A stretch of 64,000 bases of DNA, taken from Myxococcales bacterium. GTDB lineage: Bacteria; Myxococcota_A; Polyangia; Haliangiales; Haliangiaceae. Location of the stretch: contig JADJGV010000012.1 in the NCBI GenBank assembly GCA_016707895.1, forward strand, positions 184,001 to 248,000, read 5' to 3'. The notes under the pieces are model-generated. The model was not told the origin of the DNA and did no database searches. It worked only from the letters and a program-made list of their open reading frames with translations. Position 1 is the first letter of the stretch. The number at the start of each line of letters is the position of its first letter. A program made the translations under genes and the position numbers. Below, piece by piece: positions 25,615-37,275 of the stretch.

Positions 25615-27135
25615 TCAGAACGTCACGCGGTGCCGCCACGACACCTGCGCGCCCGCGCCGAGCCGCGTCTGCCCGACGACGTCGCGCACGCACGCGGCCA
25701 CCCGAGCCGGCAGGTCGGTCTCGACGATGTTCAGGTACCGGATCGCCCCTGACGCCTGCACGCCCACCTCCAGCTCGACGTGGGTCCCGTCCGCCAGCCC
25801 CTGCTTGGCCAGCGACCGCACGCACCCGCGCAGCTGCTCCTGATCCAGCGCGCGCGACAGCTCGACCAGCCGCTGCCGCCGCGCGGTCGCGGTGCCGGTC
25901 GCCGCCAGCGCCGGCTCGGCCTGCGCCAGCGCCACCGGCCGCTCGGCCGTCGCGCCGTCGAGCTCGACCCACTGGCTGGCCGTCCGCCCGTCGCGATCGC
26001 GGGCCTCGACCAGGTGGCGCCCCGGCGGCAGCCGCCGCCACAGCGAGCCCACCCCGGCCGGCACGCCGTCGATCTGCACGGCGTGGCCTGTGGGCACCAC
26101 CAGCGGCAGCGCCGCGGTGGTGCGGAAGATCGTCGCCGGATCGGTCCACTGCGGCAGCGCCTCGGGCCGCGCCGCGATCAGCGCGCCCAGCTCGGCCTCG
26201 GACATCGGCCGCACCTGGCGCGCCAGCACCGGCTCGCCGTCGACCACCGCCAGCGCCTGCCCGGCGCCCAGCTCGACGCCGTCGCCGCCGTCGGCGGTCG
26301 CGACCGCCACCCGGCCGTGCTCGCACGCCACCGCCACCCGCGCGCCGTCGCGCTCGACGCGGAACGCGGTGCCGCGCACCTCGACGGTGCGCGGGCCGGC
26401 CCGCACGACGAACCGCTGCTCCGCGGCGCGGTGGCTGACCTCGATGTCGATCCGGCCGCGCTCGCCGAGCACCAGCTCGACCGCGCGGGCGTCGAAGTGC
26501 GCCAAGGTCACGCTCGAGTGCGGCCCGACGGTGATCGTCGACGCCGGCCCGAACTGCGCCGCGACCCGGCCCTCGGCGGTGGTGATGCGGTCGCCGGCGC
26601 CCAGGCCGTGGGCCCCGACGGCGCTGCCGCCGACCAGGCTGGCGCCGGCCGCGGTCACGACGGCGCCGCTGGCCTCGACCAGCGTGACCACCGCGGTCAT
26701 CGGCGCGGCGGGCGCGATCACCGCGGGCGCGGGCGCGGGCGGCGCCACCGCCACCGCCGGCAGCGGGCCGACCGTCGACGGGGTCAACGCGAACCACACG
26801 CCGGCCGCCGCGACCGCCAGCCCGAGCGGCGCCGCCAGCCACGGCCACCGCCGCGGCGGCGCCGCGGCCACCGCCGGCATCGCCCAGGCGCCGATCGATG
26901 GGTGCGACCCGGTGCCGAGCTGCCAGTAGGTCTGCGCGCGCACGCGATCCCAGCGCAGCTCGGGCGCCGGCGCGGCCGCGACCTCGGCGAACGCCGCGTG
27001 GGCGCTGCGCACCTGGTCGAGCGCGCGGCGGCAGCGGGCGCAGCCGTCGACGTGGCGGTGGGCGCGACGCGCGGCGCCGCCGGTCAGGCGACCGCGCACC
27101 AGATCGGCCAGGCGGTGGGGCGCGACGTGGCTCAC
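25615..27135 (-). CDS. Anti-sigma/FecR-domain membrane protein
   Basis: 506 residues from a GTG overlapping the sigma factor stop by four bases. N-terminal zinc finger H27-x3-C31-x2-C34 (HVDGCARC) binds the sigma factor. One transmembrane helix (WLAAPLGLAVAAAGVWFAL) follows. Outside, a FecR domain spans about residues 165-285 (GDRITTAEGRVAAQFGPAST, GTAFRVERDG). The C-terminal 100 residues resemble a TonB/AgmX-like end (LRGCVRSLAKQG, VELEVGVQASGAIRYLNI, CVRDVV). It is a membrane-spanning anti-sigma factor that senses an envelope signal. Confidence 0.88.
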   Translation of the reverse strand: MSHVAPHRLADLVRGRLTGGAARRAHRHVDGCARCRRALDQVRSAHAAFAEVAAAPAPELRWDRVRAQTYWQLGTGSHPSIGAWAMPAVAAAPPRRWPWLAAPLGLAVAAAGVWFALTPSTVGPLPAVAVAPPAPAPAVIAPAAPMTAVVTLVEASGAVVTAAGASLVGGSAVGAHGLGAGDRITTAEGRVAAQFGPASTITVGPHSSVTLAHFDARAVELVLGERGRIDIEVSHRAAEQRFVVRAGPRTVEVRGTAFRVERDGARVAVACEHGRVAVATADGGDGVELGAGQALAVVDGEPVLARQVRPMSEAELGALIAARPEALPQWTDPATIFRTTAALPLVVPTGHAVQIDGVPAGVGSLWRRLPPGRHLVEARDRDGRTASQWVELDGATAERPVALAQAEPALAATGTATARRQRLVELSRALDQEQLRGCVRSLAKQGLADGTHVELEVGVQASGAIRYLNIVETDLPARVAACVRDVVGQTRLGAGAQVSWRHRVTF

Positions 27136-27788
27136 GGCTCGCCTCCGCCCGCCGCGCCGGCCTGGCCGGTCAGGATCTTGTAGAACTCGCGGCGCGCGTA
27201 GAACAGCCGGGTGCGCACCGTCACCGGGTTCGAGTCGACGAGGTACGCGATCTCGGTCAGGTCGCGCCCCTCGATCTCGTGCAGGTACAGCACGATCCGC
27301 TTCTTGGGCGGCAGCTGTTCGAGCGCCGCGTACACCCGCGCTTGATCCTCACGCCGCTCGAGCGCGCGCTCCGGCGACTCGGGCCGATCGGTCGCGCTCG
27401 ACTGGTTCGACGCCTGCTCGAGATCGGCCACCGCGATCGGCGGCGGCCGGCGACCGCGGCTGCGCATCCGCCCGAACGCCACGTTGACGCAGATGCGGTA
27501 GAGCCAGGTCGCGAGCTGCGCCTCGTGGCGGAAGTTCGCCAGGCCGCGGAACGCGATGACGAACACCTCCTGCACCAGATCCTCGAGCTCGCCGCGATCG
27601 CCCAGCACCCGGTAGAGGTTGGCGGCCACCACCCGGCGGAACCGGTGGTACAGCTCGTCCTGGGCGGCGCGGTTGTTGGCCTTGCACCGGGCCACCAGCT
27701 CACGCTCCTCGAGCGACTGGAGCGGACGCTCTCCGGACCGGGTCGGTCCAGATGCATCGCTGGGGTGCTTGGCCACGAGGGAGAGCAT
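27132..27788 (-). CDS. ECF-type RNA polymerase sigma factor
   Basis: 218 residues. Region 2 reads NNRAAQDELYHRFRRVVAAN, LEDLVQEVFVIAFRGL and LATWLYRICVNVAFGRMRSR. Region 4 reads LEQLPPKKRIVLYLHEIEG with the recognition helix in VDSNPVTVRTRLFYARREF. It is translationally coupled to the FecR/zinc-finger protein at 25615, a standard sigma/anti-sigma pair. Divergent from the aldehyde dehydrogenase gene across a 138-base gap. Confidence 0.92.
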   Translation of the reverse strand: MLSLVAKHPSDASGPTRSGERPLQSLEERELVARCKANNRAAQDELYHRFRRVVAANLYRVLGDRGELEDLVQEVFVIAFRGLANFRHEAQLATWLYRICVNVAFGRMRSRGRRPPPIAVADLEQASNQSSATDRPESPERALERREDQARVYAALEQLPPKKRIVLYLHEIEGRDLTEIAYLVDSNPVTVRTRLFYARREFYKILTGQAGAAGGGEP

Positions 27789-27890
27789 AGCGCTGCGGGT
27801 TTCGGAAGTTGGTGTCCGGACGGGGCGCCGAGGTTCAAGCGCGCCGCGATTCTCCCCGCTCATCGAGATCGCGCGAGTGGTTTCGAGCAG

Positions 27891-27919
27891 TTGCATTGTC
27901 ACGGAGGCAGCGGTACGGC
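27891..27919 (+). promoter_or_regulatory. TTGCAT-17-TACGGC promoter, leaderless type
   Basis: TTGCAT (27891-27896), a 17-base spacer and TACGGC (27914-27919) are followed 7 bases later by ATG 27927. Both promoter elements and the short start distance are visible. Confidence 0.5.
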
Positions 27920-27926
27920 TTGCCCT

Positions 27927-29438
27927 ATGCCCCTGCCCTCGGTCGTCGCCGACACCCGCCACCTCCTCGACCGCCTCGGCGTCGGCGCCGCCGCCCTGGG
28001 CGACCACGGCGTGCCGGCGCGCTCGCCGATCACCGGCGAGCTGCTCGGCCACGTCGCCGAGACCGCCGACGTCGGCGCCGCGGTCGGACGGGCGGCGGCG
28101 GCGTTCGCCGCCTGGCGCGCGGTCCCGGCGCCCCGGCGCGGCGAGCTGGTGCGGCGCTTCGGCGACGTCCTGCGCGCGGCCAAGGACGACCTGGCCCGCC
28201 TGGTGACGATCGAGGCCGGCAAGATCGCCAGCGAGGGCGCGGGCGAGGTGCAGGAGATGATCGACATCTGCGACTTCGCGGTCGGGCTGGCGCGGCAGAT
28301 CGGCGGCCACACGCTCCCCAGCGAGCGCGCCGATCACCGGATGATGGAGACCTGGCACCCGCTGGGCGTCGTCGGGATCATCTCGGCGTTCAACTTCCCG
28401 GTCGCGGTGTGGGCGTGGAACGCGGCGCTCGCGCTGATCTGCGGCGACCCGTGCGTGTGGAAGCCGTCGGAGAAGACGCCGCTGACCGCGCTGGCGACCC
28501 AGGCGCTGTTCGCCCGGGCGTGCGCCGGGTTCGCCGACGCGCCGGCCGATCTGAGCGCGGTGATCATCGGCGGGCCGGCGGTCGGCCAGGCGCTGGTCGA
28601 CGACCGCCGGGTGCCGCTGGTGTCGGCGACCGGCTCGACGGCGATGGGCCGCGCGGTGGCGCCGCGGCTGGCGGCGCGGTTCGGGCGCGCGCTGCTCGAG
28701 CTGGGCGGCAACAACGGCGCGATCGTCGCGCCCTCGGCCGACCTCGACCTGGCGCTGCGGGCGATCGCGTTCGCCGCGATGGGCACCGCCGGCCAGCGCT
28801 GCACGACGCTGCGCCGGCTGTTCGTCCACGCCGACGTCTACGACGCGCTGGTGCCGCGGCTGATCAAGGCCTACGCCTCGGTCAAGGTCGGCGACCCGCG
28901 CGACCCCGCGACCTTGGTCGGCCCGCTGATCGACGCCGGCGCCGGCGCGGCGATGGCGGCGGCGATGGCCCGGGCCGGCGCCCACGCCGGCCGGATCCAC
29001 GGCGGCGACGCGGTCGAGCTCGGCGGCGGCGTCTACCGCCGGCCGGCGCTGGTCGAGCTGCCGGCGCAGGCCGGGCCGATGCTCGACGAGACCTTCGCGC
29101 CGATCCTGTACGTCACCCGCTACCGCGAGCTGGGCGAGGCGATCGCGCTGCACAACGCGGTCGATCAGGGCCTGTCGTCGTCGATCTTCACCCGCGATCT
29201 CGGCGAGGCCGAGCGCTTCCTCGGCGCCCGCGGCTCGGACTGCGGCATCGCCAACGTCAACATCGGCCCGTCGGGCGCCGAGATCGGCGGCGCGTTCGGC
29301 GGCGAGAAGGACACCGGCGGCGGCCGCGAGTCGGGCTCCGACAGCTGGAAGGCGTACATGCGCCGCGCCACCAACACGATCAACTACGGCCGCGCGCTGC
29401 CCCTGGCCCAGGGCGTCCGCTTCGACGTCGACGGCTGA
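27927..29438 (+). CDS. amaB: Alpha-aminoadipic semialdehyde dehydrogenase (ALDH7 family)
   Basis: 503 residues of the NAD-dependent aldehyde dehydrogenase superfamily. The catalytic cysteine sits in GTAGQRCTTLRRL and the general-base glutamate in LELGGNNGAIV. Features of the ALDH7 (antiquitin/piperideine-6-carboxylate dehydrogenase) group are WHPLGVVGIISAFNFPVAVW, FAPILYVTRY, the GPSGAEIGGAFGGEKDTGGG stretch and ESGSDSWKAYMRR near the C-terminus. It oxidises alpha-aminoadipate semialdehyde in lysine catabolism. It is a single gene, converging one base from the minus-strand gene at 29440. Confidence 0.92.
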   Translation: MPLPSVVADTRHLLDRLGVGAAALGDHGVPARSPITGELLGHVAETADVGAAVGRAAAAFAAWRAVPAPRRGELVRRFGDVLRAAKDDLARLVTIEAGKIASEGAGEVQEMIDICDFAVGLARQIGGHTLPSERADHRMMETWHPLGVVGIISAFNFPVAVWAWNAALALICGDPCVWKPSEKTPLTALATQALFARACAGFADAPADLSAVIIGGPAVGQALVDDRRVPLVSATGSTAMGRAVAPRLAARFGRALLELGGNNGAIVAPSADLDLALRAIAFAAMGTAGQRCTTLRRLFVHADVYDALVPRLIKAYASVKVGDPRDPATLVGPLIDAGAGAAMAAAMARAGAHAGRIHGGDAVELGGGVYRRPALVELPAQAGPMLDETFAPILYVTRYRELGEAIALHNAVDQGLSSSIFTRDLGEAERFLGARGSDCGIANVNIGPSGAEIGGAFGGEKDTGGGRESGSDSWKAYMRRATNTINYGRALPLAQGVRFDVDG

Positions 29439-29439
29439 G

Positions 29440-30606
29440 TCACCGCCGCGACGGCCGCGCCTCGAACGCCAGCTCCTCGTCGACCTGGCAGCGCAGCACG
29501 TCCTCGTCCTTGTCGACGGCGAGCCGGCACGGGATCTGGTCGTCGCCGGTGTCGGGCTTGGGCAGCTGCAGGGTCAGCGCGTCGCCGGTCGCGGCCCAGG
29601 TGCCGCGGTAGGTGACCTTGTCGCGTGAGCCCTGGCAGCTGGTGCGCAGCTGCAGCGTGAAGCGGCGATCGCGCCTCAGCGTCAGGCGCAGCTCGGGGCG
29701 ATCGCACGGCGCCAGCGGCTGCTCCCACTCGCCGCCCAGCCCCATCAGCCGCTCGTAGGTCGCGGTCGCGGCGCGATCGAAGCCGACCGCGGCGCGGAAC
29801 CGCGGCGCGCCGACCAGCTTGGCGAACGCCTTGTCGAAGCGCGCGTCGACCAGCCACTCGAGCGCGTCGGGCGCCTTGGACTGGGCCAGCGCCTCGAGCC
29901 GCGCGATCGCGGCGTCGGCGCGCTTGCCGGCCGCGTCGATCGCCGCCAGGCGGTACAGCGCCTCGGGGTGATCGGGCGCCAGGCTCAGCACGATCAGCCA
30001 GCCCTTCAGCGCGGTCTTGCCCTTGGCCTTGCGCGCGGCGGCCACCACCCGGGCCAGCTGCGGATCGACGACGGCGGTCGGCGGATCGGTCGGCGGCGGG
30101 GCGGTCGGCGGCTCGGTCGACGGCGGGGTGGCCGGCGGCTCGCCGCGGCCGAGCCCGCGATCGAGACCGACCACGTCGTGCAGCTCGCGGCCGGCGCGGC
30201 GCACGACGAACTCGACGACGATCAGCCGCCCGGTCGGCGACTGCCAGACGTCGACGACGCGCGAGATCGTGTCGGCGCTGGTCCAGGTCGCGACCGCCGC
30301 GCCGTCGGCGCCGGCGACGGTGAGCGCCCGGCCCTTGGCGGTGGCGGTGAGCGCCGCCTTGGGGCCGCGCTCGGCCGACGGCAGCCGGGTCGACATCCGG
30401 GCCACCTCGTCGGCGGGCGCCGCGTGGCACGCCGGGCTGCCGGCGGCGGCGCCGGCGGTGACGACCACCGGCGAGCACACTCGGCTGGCGCCGACCAGGT
30501 AGCTCTTCTCGTTGGCGGCGATGCCGCCGAACGAATCGGCCTCGGCGACGCCGACGGCCAGGGTCAGGGTGGCGGCGACGGCCGCCGCGCGACCGAGGGC
30601 GATCAT
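29440..30606 (-). CDS. Exported protein of unknown function
   Basis: 388 residues. A signal peptide (ALGRAAAVAATLTLAVGVAEA) is followed by SFGGIAANEKSYLVGASRVC, then a Thr/Pro-rich linker (about 155-185). A helical TPR-like middle section (LIVLSLAPDHPEALYRLAAI) leads to a C-terminal beta domain (about 295-388) with four cysteines (LAPCDRPELRLTLRRDRRFT, TYRGTWAATGDALTLQLP). That last part resembles lipocalin/META-type small barrels but cannot be assigned. Divergent from the hydrolase at 30667. Confidence 0.75.
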   Translation of the reverse strand: MIALGRAAAVAATLTLAVGVAEADSFGGIAANEKSYLVGASRVCSPVVVTAGAAAGSPACHAAPADEVARMSTRLPSAERGPKAALTATAKGRALTVAGADGAAVATWTSADTISRVVDVWQSPTGRLIVVEFVVRRAGRELHDVVGLDRGLGRGEPPATPPSTEPPTAPPPTDPPTAVVDPQLARVVAAARKAKGKTALKGWLIVLSLAPDHPEALYRLAAIDAAGKRADAAIARLEALAQSKAPDALEWLVDARFDKAFAKLVGAPRFRAAVGFDRAATATYERLMGLGGEWEQPLAPCDRPELRLTLRRDRRFTLQLRTSCQGSRDKVTYRGTWAATGDALTLQLPKPDTGDDQIPCRLAVDKDEDVLRCQVDEELAFEARPSRR

Positions 30607-30653
30607 GATCCTGGAATAGCACGACGACCGATGCCGCGCCGCGGCGTTCGTTG

Positions 30654-30659
30654 TACGGT
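30654..30659 (+). promoter_or_regulatory. TACGGT -10 element
   Basis: TACGGT ends 7 bases (GCCCGGC) before GTG 30667. It decides the start of the hydrolase gene over the in-frame ATG 30631 and GTG 30658. Confidence 0.45.
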
Positions 30660-30666
30660 GCCCGGC

Positions 30667-31808
30667 GTGCTTCGCGACGTGTTCCGTGCGGTGACCCGCG
30701 CCTCGGCCGCCCTCGATCGCGGGGTGGTGCGGGTGATGGAGCACCGCATGGCCGGGCCCGCCGCCCGCAAGGACGCGGTCATCCCCGAGGACGCGCACCG
30801 CCGGCTGGTGGCGCTGGCCGACCGCTACCGCGACGCCACGCTCGGCCTGCCCAGCCGGTTCTTCCCGGCGCCGCGCCGCCCCGAGCTGCGCGCGCGGGCG
30901 ATCGGTCAGGCGTTCGGCGGCACCGTCACCGAGCTCACCTGGGCCTCGGGCTACCGGCCGTTCTTGCCCGAGTACAAGGACGAGCACCACCGCTGGGTCG
31001 AGAACCACACCGCCCACGCCCGGCGGTATTCACGCGCCGGCAACGGCGCTGGCGGCGCGCCGCGGCCGGTGATGGTGCTGCTCCACGGCTGGGGCGGCGG
31101 CGCGTGGTGGCTCGAGGAGCGCGCCTTCGCGGTCGGCTACTGGGTCGCGCGCGGCTTCGACGTCGTCGTCTTCCAGCTGCCGTTCCACGGCGCGCGCGCG
31201 CCGGCCGGCGTCGGCCGCGGCCCGCGCTCGGGCGCGCTGTTCCCGTCGGCCAACGTGGTGCGCACCAACGAGGCCTTCGGCCAGGCGATCTGGGATCTGC
31301 GCGGCCTGGCGCTGGCGCTGTACGCCGACGGCGCGCCGGCGGTCGGCGCGATGGGCATGAGCCTGGGCGGCTACACCACCGCGCTGTGGTCGACGATCGA
31401 TCCGACGCTGGCGTTCGCGGTGGCGATGATCCCCGCGGTCGACATGAGCGACCTGATGTGGCGCCACGGCGAGGACAGCCCGGCCCGCCGGCGCGCGGCC
31501 GCGACCGGCGTGTCGTCAGCGCTGCTGGCCGAGGTGTTCGCGGTGCACGCGCCGACCACCCGCCCCTGCCTCACCCCGCACGCGCACCGGATGATCGTCG
31601 CCGGCCACGGCGATCGGATCACGCCGCCCGATCAGGCCGAGCGCCTGCGCGCCCACTGGGGCGACTGCGCGATCCACTGGTTCCCCGGCGGCCACCTCGC
31701 GCAGATCGGGCGCGGCGACGCGTTCCGCGCCGTGCGCCGGCACCTCGCGGCGGCCGGCTTCGGCGCGCCGTCGCCTCACCCGACCGCGCCCAACCCTCCG
31801 AGCTCGCG

Positions 31809-31812
<4 letters not shown>
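30667..31812 (+). CDS. Alpha/beta hydrolase
   Basis: 381 residues. The alpha/beta hydrolase core has the oxyanion strand VMVLLHGWGGG, the nucleophile elbow GMSLGGY (serine of G-x-S-x-G), a late aspartate in VAGHGDRITPP and the catalytic histidine in WFPGGHLAQIG. An N-terminal helical extension of about 120 residues includes HRRLVALADRYRDATLG. Similar myxobacterial proteins are annotated only as hydrolases; the substrate is unknown. It begins a six-gene chain in which each gene overlaps the next. Confidence 0.85.
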
Positions 31813-33682
<1,870 letters not shown>

Positions 33683-33686
<4 letters not shown>

Positions 33687-34747
33687 CCGCGGTCGCGACC
33701 GGCGCGATCGGCGCGATGACGCCGGCCGAGGCCCGGGGCTTCCACGACGGCGCGGTGGTCACCGACCTCCACGCCGACACCGCGAAGCTGATGGACAAGC
33801 TCGGCTTCGATCTCGCCGAGCGCCACGAGCGGCCGATGCCGGGCCGGCTCAACTACGTCGGCCACGTCGATCTGCCGCGGCTGCGCGACGGCGGCGTCGC
33901 CGCGCAGGTGTTCGGGCTGTGGACCGTCCCCTACCCCGAGCGCGGCTGCAAGCACGCGGTCGACACCCAGCTCGACGCGCTCGACGAGGCCATCGCCAAG
34001 CACCCCGATCAGATCGCGTGGGCGCTCACCGCCGACGAGGTCGCGGCGTGCAAGGCCAGCGGCCGGCTGGCCGCGATGGGCGGCATCGAGGGCGGCCAGG
34101 CGCTCGAGGGCGACCCCGCCAACGTCGAGCACTTCGCCCGGCGCGGCGTGCGCGCGATCGGCCTGCTCCACTTCAGCGCCAACGCGCTGGGCGCGCCGGC
34201 CAAGGGCAAGGGCGCCGACGCCGACGCCGGGCTCACCCCGATCGGGCGCGACGTGATCCGCGAGATGAACCGGCTGGGCGTCGTCGTCGATCTCGCGCAC
34301 ATCAACCGCAAGGGCTTCTTCGAGGCGCTCGCCCTGACCACCGCGCCGCCGATGGTGACCCACACCGGCGTCGCCGGCGTCCACCCGCACTGGCGCAACA
34401 TCGACGACGCGCAGCTGCGCGCGGTGGCCGACAAGGGCGGCTGCGTCGGCATCATCTTCGCGCGGCGGTTCCTGGGCGGCGCCGATCTCGAGGCGGTGGT
34501 CGATCACCTGCTGCACATCGTCGACGTCGCCGGCCCCGACGTGCCGGCGCTGGGCTCGGACTTCGACGGCTTCGTCGTGCCGCCGGTCGGCCTCGAGGAC
34601 GTCGGCTGCCTGCCCAACCTCACCGCGGCGCTGTCGCGGCGCGGCGTGGCGCCCGAGGTGCTGGCCAAGATCCTCGGCGGCAACGCCCAGCGGGTGCTGG
34701 CCGACGTGCCGCCCACCTGCTACCTCGCCCAGCGCGACCATGCGTAG
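33683..34747 (+). CDS. Membrane dipeptidase (renal dipeptidase family, M19)
   Basis: 354 residues from a GTG overlapping the previous stop. M19 metal ligands are visible: TDLHADT (H-x-D), GIEGGQALEGD (bridging glutamate), VVVDLAHINRKGFFE, THTGVAGVHPHWRNI, and SDFDGF near the C-terminus. These zinc enzymes hydrolyse dipeptides, often with D- or dehydro residues. No signal peptide is visible, so it is probably cytoplasmic. It overlaps the next gene by eight bases in another frame. Confidence 0.92.
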
Positions 34748-35840
34748 CGCCACCCTGCCCGTCGCGGCCGCCCTCGCCGTCGCGCTGCTCGCGGCCTGCT
34801 CGTCGAAGCCCCGCGACAAGGCGGCCGGCGCCGGCGCGCGGGCCACCGCCGACGGCGGCGCGATCGACGCCGCGCCTCGCCGCGCCGATGGCACGGTCGC
34901 GCTGCCGCCCGCCCCGCCGGTGCCGGCCACGCCGCCCGGGCTGCCGCCGCTGCCGGGCGACGTCGCGCCGACCCCGGCCGAGGTCGCGCTCGGCGAGCTG
35001 TTGTTCCACGAGCCCAAGCTCGGCGCCGACGGCACCACCGCGTGCGCCAGCTGCCACGACCCGGCCCGCGGGCTGTCGGGCACCGAGCCGCACCCGGCCA
35101 CCGCCGCTGGCCGGCCCAGCCTGCGCCGCGCGCCCGCGCTGGTGAACCTGGCGTGGGCCACGGAGCTGGGCTGGGACGGCCGCGGCGCCGGGCTCGCCGG
35201 CTGGCTGCCCAGCCACGCGCGCGGCCAGCTCGACCGCACCGTCGACGACATCGCGCTCAAGCTCGGCGCCAGCCCGACCTACCGCGCGCACCTGGCCCGG
35301 GCCAGCGCCGGCCGCAGCGACCGCGACACCGTCGCCGCCGCGCTCGCCGCCTACGTGGTCACGCGGTTCGCGGGCGGCAGCCCGTGGGACGCCCACGAGG
35401 CCGGCACCGCCGGCGCGGTCGGCGACGACGTCGTCGCCGGCTACCAGCTGTTCACCGGCAAGGCGCTGTGCGGCAGCTGCCACCCGCCGCCGCTGTACAC
35501 CGATCACGACTTCCACCGGCTCGGGCTGATCGCCTCGCCCGACGACGGCCGCGGCCGGGTCGATCCGGCGCAGGCCGGCGCGTTCAAGACCCCGGGGCTG
35601 CGCGGCGCCGCGGCCCGCGCGCGCTTCTTCCACGACGGCAGCGCCGCGTCGCTCGACGCGGCGATCGACTGGCACCTCGCCGGCGGCCGCGGCCAGGGCG
35701 CCGATCCGTCGGTGATCGATCCGGGCCTGTCGCCGGTGACGCTGACGACGAGCGAGCGCGCCCAGCTCGGCGCGTTCGTCGCCGCGCTGACCGCCGGCGC
35801 CGCGCCGGCGCGGCCGACCCTGCCGAGCGACCTGCCATGA
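34740..35840 (+). CDS. Di-haem cytochrome c peroxidase-like lipoprotein
   Basis: 366 residues. The lipobox is LAAC (cysteine at residue 20), followed by an Ala/Pro linker. Two c-type haem motifs, CASCH (about residue 102) and CGSCH (about 244), and the helical framework LGELLFHEPKLGADGTTACA and FKTPGLRGAAARARFFHDGS define the CcpA/MauG superfamily. It likely acts in the periplasm or on the cell surface as a peroxidase or di-haem oxidase. Haem insertion requires cytochrome c maturation genes located elsewhere. Confidence 0.9.
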   Translation: MRSATLPVAAALAVALLAACSSKPRDKAAGAGARATADGGAIDAAPRRADGTVALPPAPPVPATPPGLPPLPGDVAPTPAEVALGELLFHEPKLGADGTTACASCHDPARGLSGTEPHPATAAGRPSLRRAPALVNLAWATELGWDGRGAGLAGWLPSHARGQLDRTVDDIALKLGASPTYRAHLARASAGRSDRDTVAAALAAYVVTRFAGGSPWDAHEAGTAGAVGDDVVAGYQLFTGKALCGSCHPPPLYTDHDFHRLGLIASPDDGRGRVDPAQAGAFKTPGLRGAAARARFFHDGSAASLDAAIDWHLAGGRGQGADPSVIDPGLSPVTLTTSERAQLGAFVAALTAGAAPARPTLPSDLP

Positions 35841-36727
35841 GCCTGGCCCGCCGCCTCGAGATCCAGCTGGGCGCGGCCCAGATGCGCACGCTCGAGCGCG
35901 CCCTGGCCGCCGCCGCCGGGCTGGCCCGCCGCACGCTGGCCGTCGACGATCTGCGGCTGACCGCGCTCGCGCGCCCGGGCGCCGGCACGCCGGTCGTGCT
36001 GATCCATGGCTTCGGCGGCGACAAGGAGACCTGGCTCCTGATGGCGCCGTGGCTGCGCGGGCGGCCGATGCTGATCATCGACCTGCCCGGCCACGGCGGC
36101 TCGACGGTGATCGATCGCCGCCGCGCCACCCCGGCGGCGATGGGCGCCGCGGTGATCGGCGCGCTCGATCGCGCCGGCGTCGCCCGGGCCCACCTGGTCG
36201 GCAACTCGATGGGCGGCGGCATCGCGCTGTGGATCGCCCGCCACCACGCCGCGCGGGTCGCGTCGCTGACGCTGGTCGCGTCGGCGGCGCCGGAGCTGGC
36301 CGAGAGCGAGCTGACCCGGGCGCTGGCCCGCGGCGAGAACCTGCTGATCCCCGGCGCCGAGGACAGCGAGCGCTTCATGCGCATGGTGGTCGAGAAGCCG
36401 CCGCGGGTGCCGCGCGCGGTGCAGCGCTACGTCGCGGCCCGGCGCGCCGCCGCCCGGCACACGCTCGAGGAGATGTTCCGCGGCTGGGTCGAGGCCGCGC
36501 CCGCCGACGCGCTGCCCCGCGACCTCGACGCGATCGATCACCCGACCTTGATCATCCACGGCCGCTGCGATCGCATCATCGCGGTCGACACCGCGCGCAA
36601 GGTCGCGGCCGCGGTGCCGCGCAGCACGCTGCGGGTGCTCGACGGCATCGGCCACGTGCCGCAGCTCGAGGCGCCGCGCCGGGTGGCGCAGCTGCTCGGC
36701 GATCACCTGGCCCGCGTGACGCCATGA
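35837..36727 (+). CDS. Alpha/beta hydrolase
   Basis: 296 residues with ATGA overlap to the upstream gene. Canonical elements: VVLIHGFGGDKETWLLMAPW, LIIDLPGHGGS, nucleophile elbow LVGNSMGGGIA, aspartate in LIIHGRCDRIIAVD and histidine in IGHVPQLEAP. This is closest in layout to esterase/meta-cleavage hydrolase types. The start is fixed by the overlap. The substrate is not predictable. Confidence 0.88.
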   Translation: MSLARRLEIQLGAAQMRTLERALAAAAGLARRTLAVDDLRLTALARPGAGTPVVLIHGFGGDKETWLLMAPWLRGRPMLIIDLPGHGGSTVIDRRRATPAAMGAAVIGALDRAGVARAHLVGNSMGGGIALWIARHHAARVASLTLVASAAPELAESELTRALARGENLLIPGAEDSERFMRMVVEKPPRVPRAVQRYVAARRAAARHTLEEMFRGWVEAAPADALPRDLDAIDHPTLIIHGRCDRIIAVDTARKVAAAVPRSTLRVLDGIGHVPQLEAPRRVAQLLGDHLARVTP

Positions 36728-37206
36728 CGGTGCGGCCGTCGGCGGTGTGGCGGCGGGTGCGCTGGGTGCTGGCGTTCCTGGCGCTGTGCACGCTGGCCAC
36801 CTGCCCCGCGGCGATCCAGCGCTGCCGCGTCGAGGACACCGCCCGCGAGGCGCCGACCCTGCTCGGCTACCTGGTGACGCAGGTGCGGGCCTACGTCACC
36901 GAGCACGGCGAGCTGCCCGACCTGACCGTCGGCCCGTCCCCGCCGATCGGCACCTGCTGCGCCACCCGCCACGAGTGCCGCCCCGACGCCGACCTGTGGC
37001 TGGATCCGGCGTGGCGCGCGCTGCGCTTCTCGATCGACGGCGCCCACCGCTTCTCGTACCAGGTCGAGCGCCAGGGCCCGACGATCGTGCTGCGCGCGAT
37101 CGGTGATCAGGACTGCGACCAGGTGCGCGCGGTCTACGAGGTGACGCTCACGCTCGACGGCGGCAAGCTCACCGAGACCTGGCAGCGCGACAACCCGCTC
37201 GAGTAG
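36724..37206 (+). CDS. Small membrane-anchored protein
   Basis: 160 residues beginning with an ATGA overlap. An N-terminal hydrophobic helix (WVLAFLALCTLATCPAAI) is followed by a soluble domain with six cysteines including GTCCATRHEC. The segment LVTQVRAYVTEHGELPD resembles the helix-to-strand part of pseudopilin-like proteins (YxxxHGxLP). No family was assigned. It is the last gene of the chain that starts at 30667. Confidence 0.7.
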   Translation: MTVRPSAVWRRVRWVLAFLALCTLATCPAAIQRCRVEDTAREAPTLLGYLVTQVRAYVTEHGELPDLTVGPSPPIGTCCATRHECRPDADLWLDPAWRALRFSIDGAHRFSYQVERQGPTIVLRAIGDQDCDQVRAVYEVTLTLDGGKLTETWQRDNPLE

Positions 37207-37275
37207 GCGCTCAGCGCGGCGCCGGCGCCCCGCCGGTGGGCCGCGGCTGATCCGCGACGTACGGGCGCGGCTCGA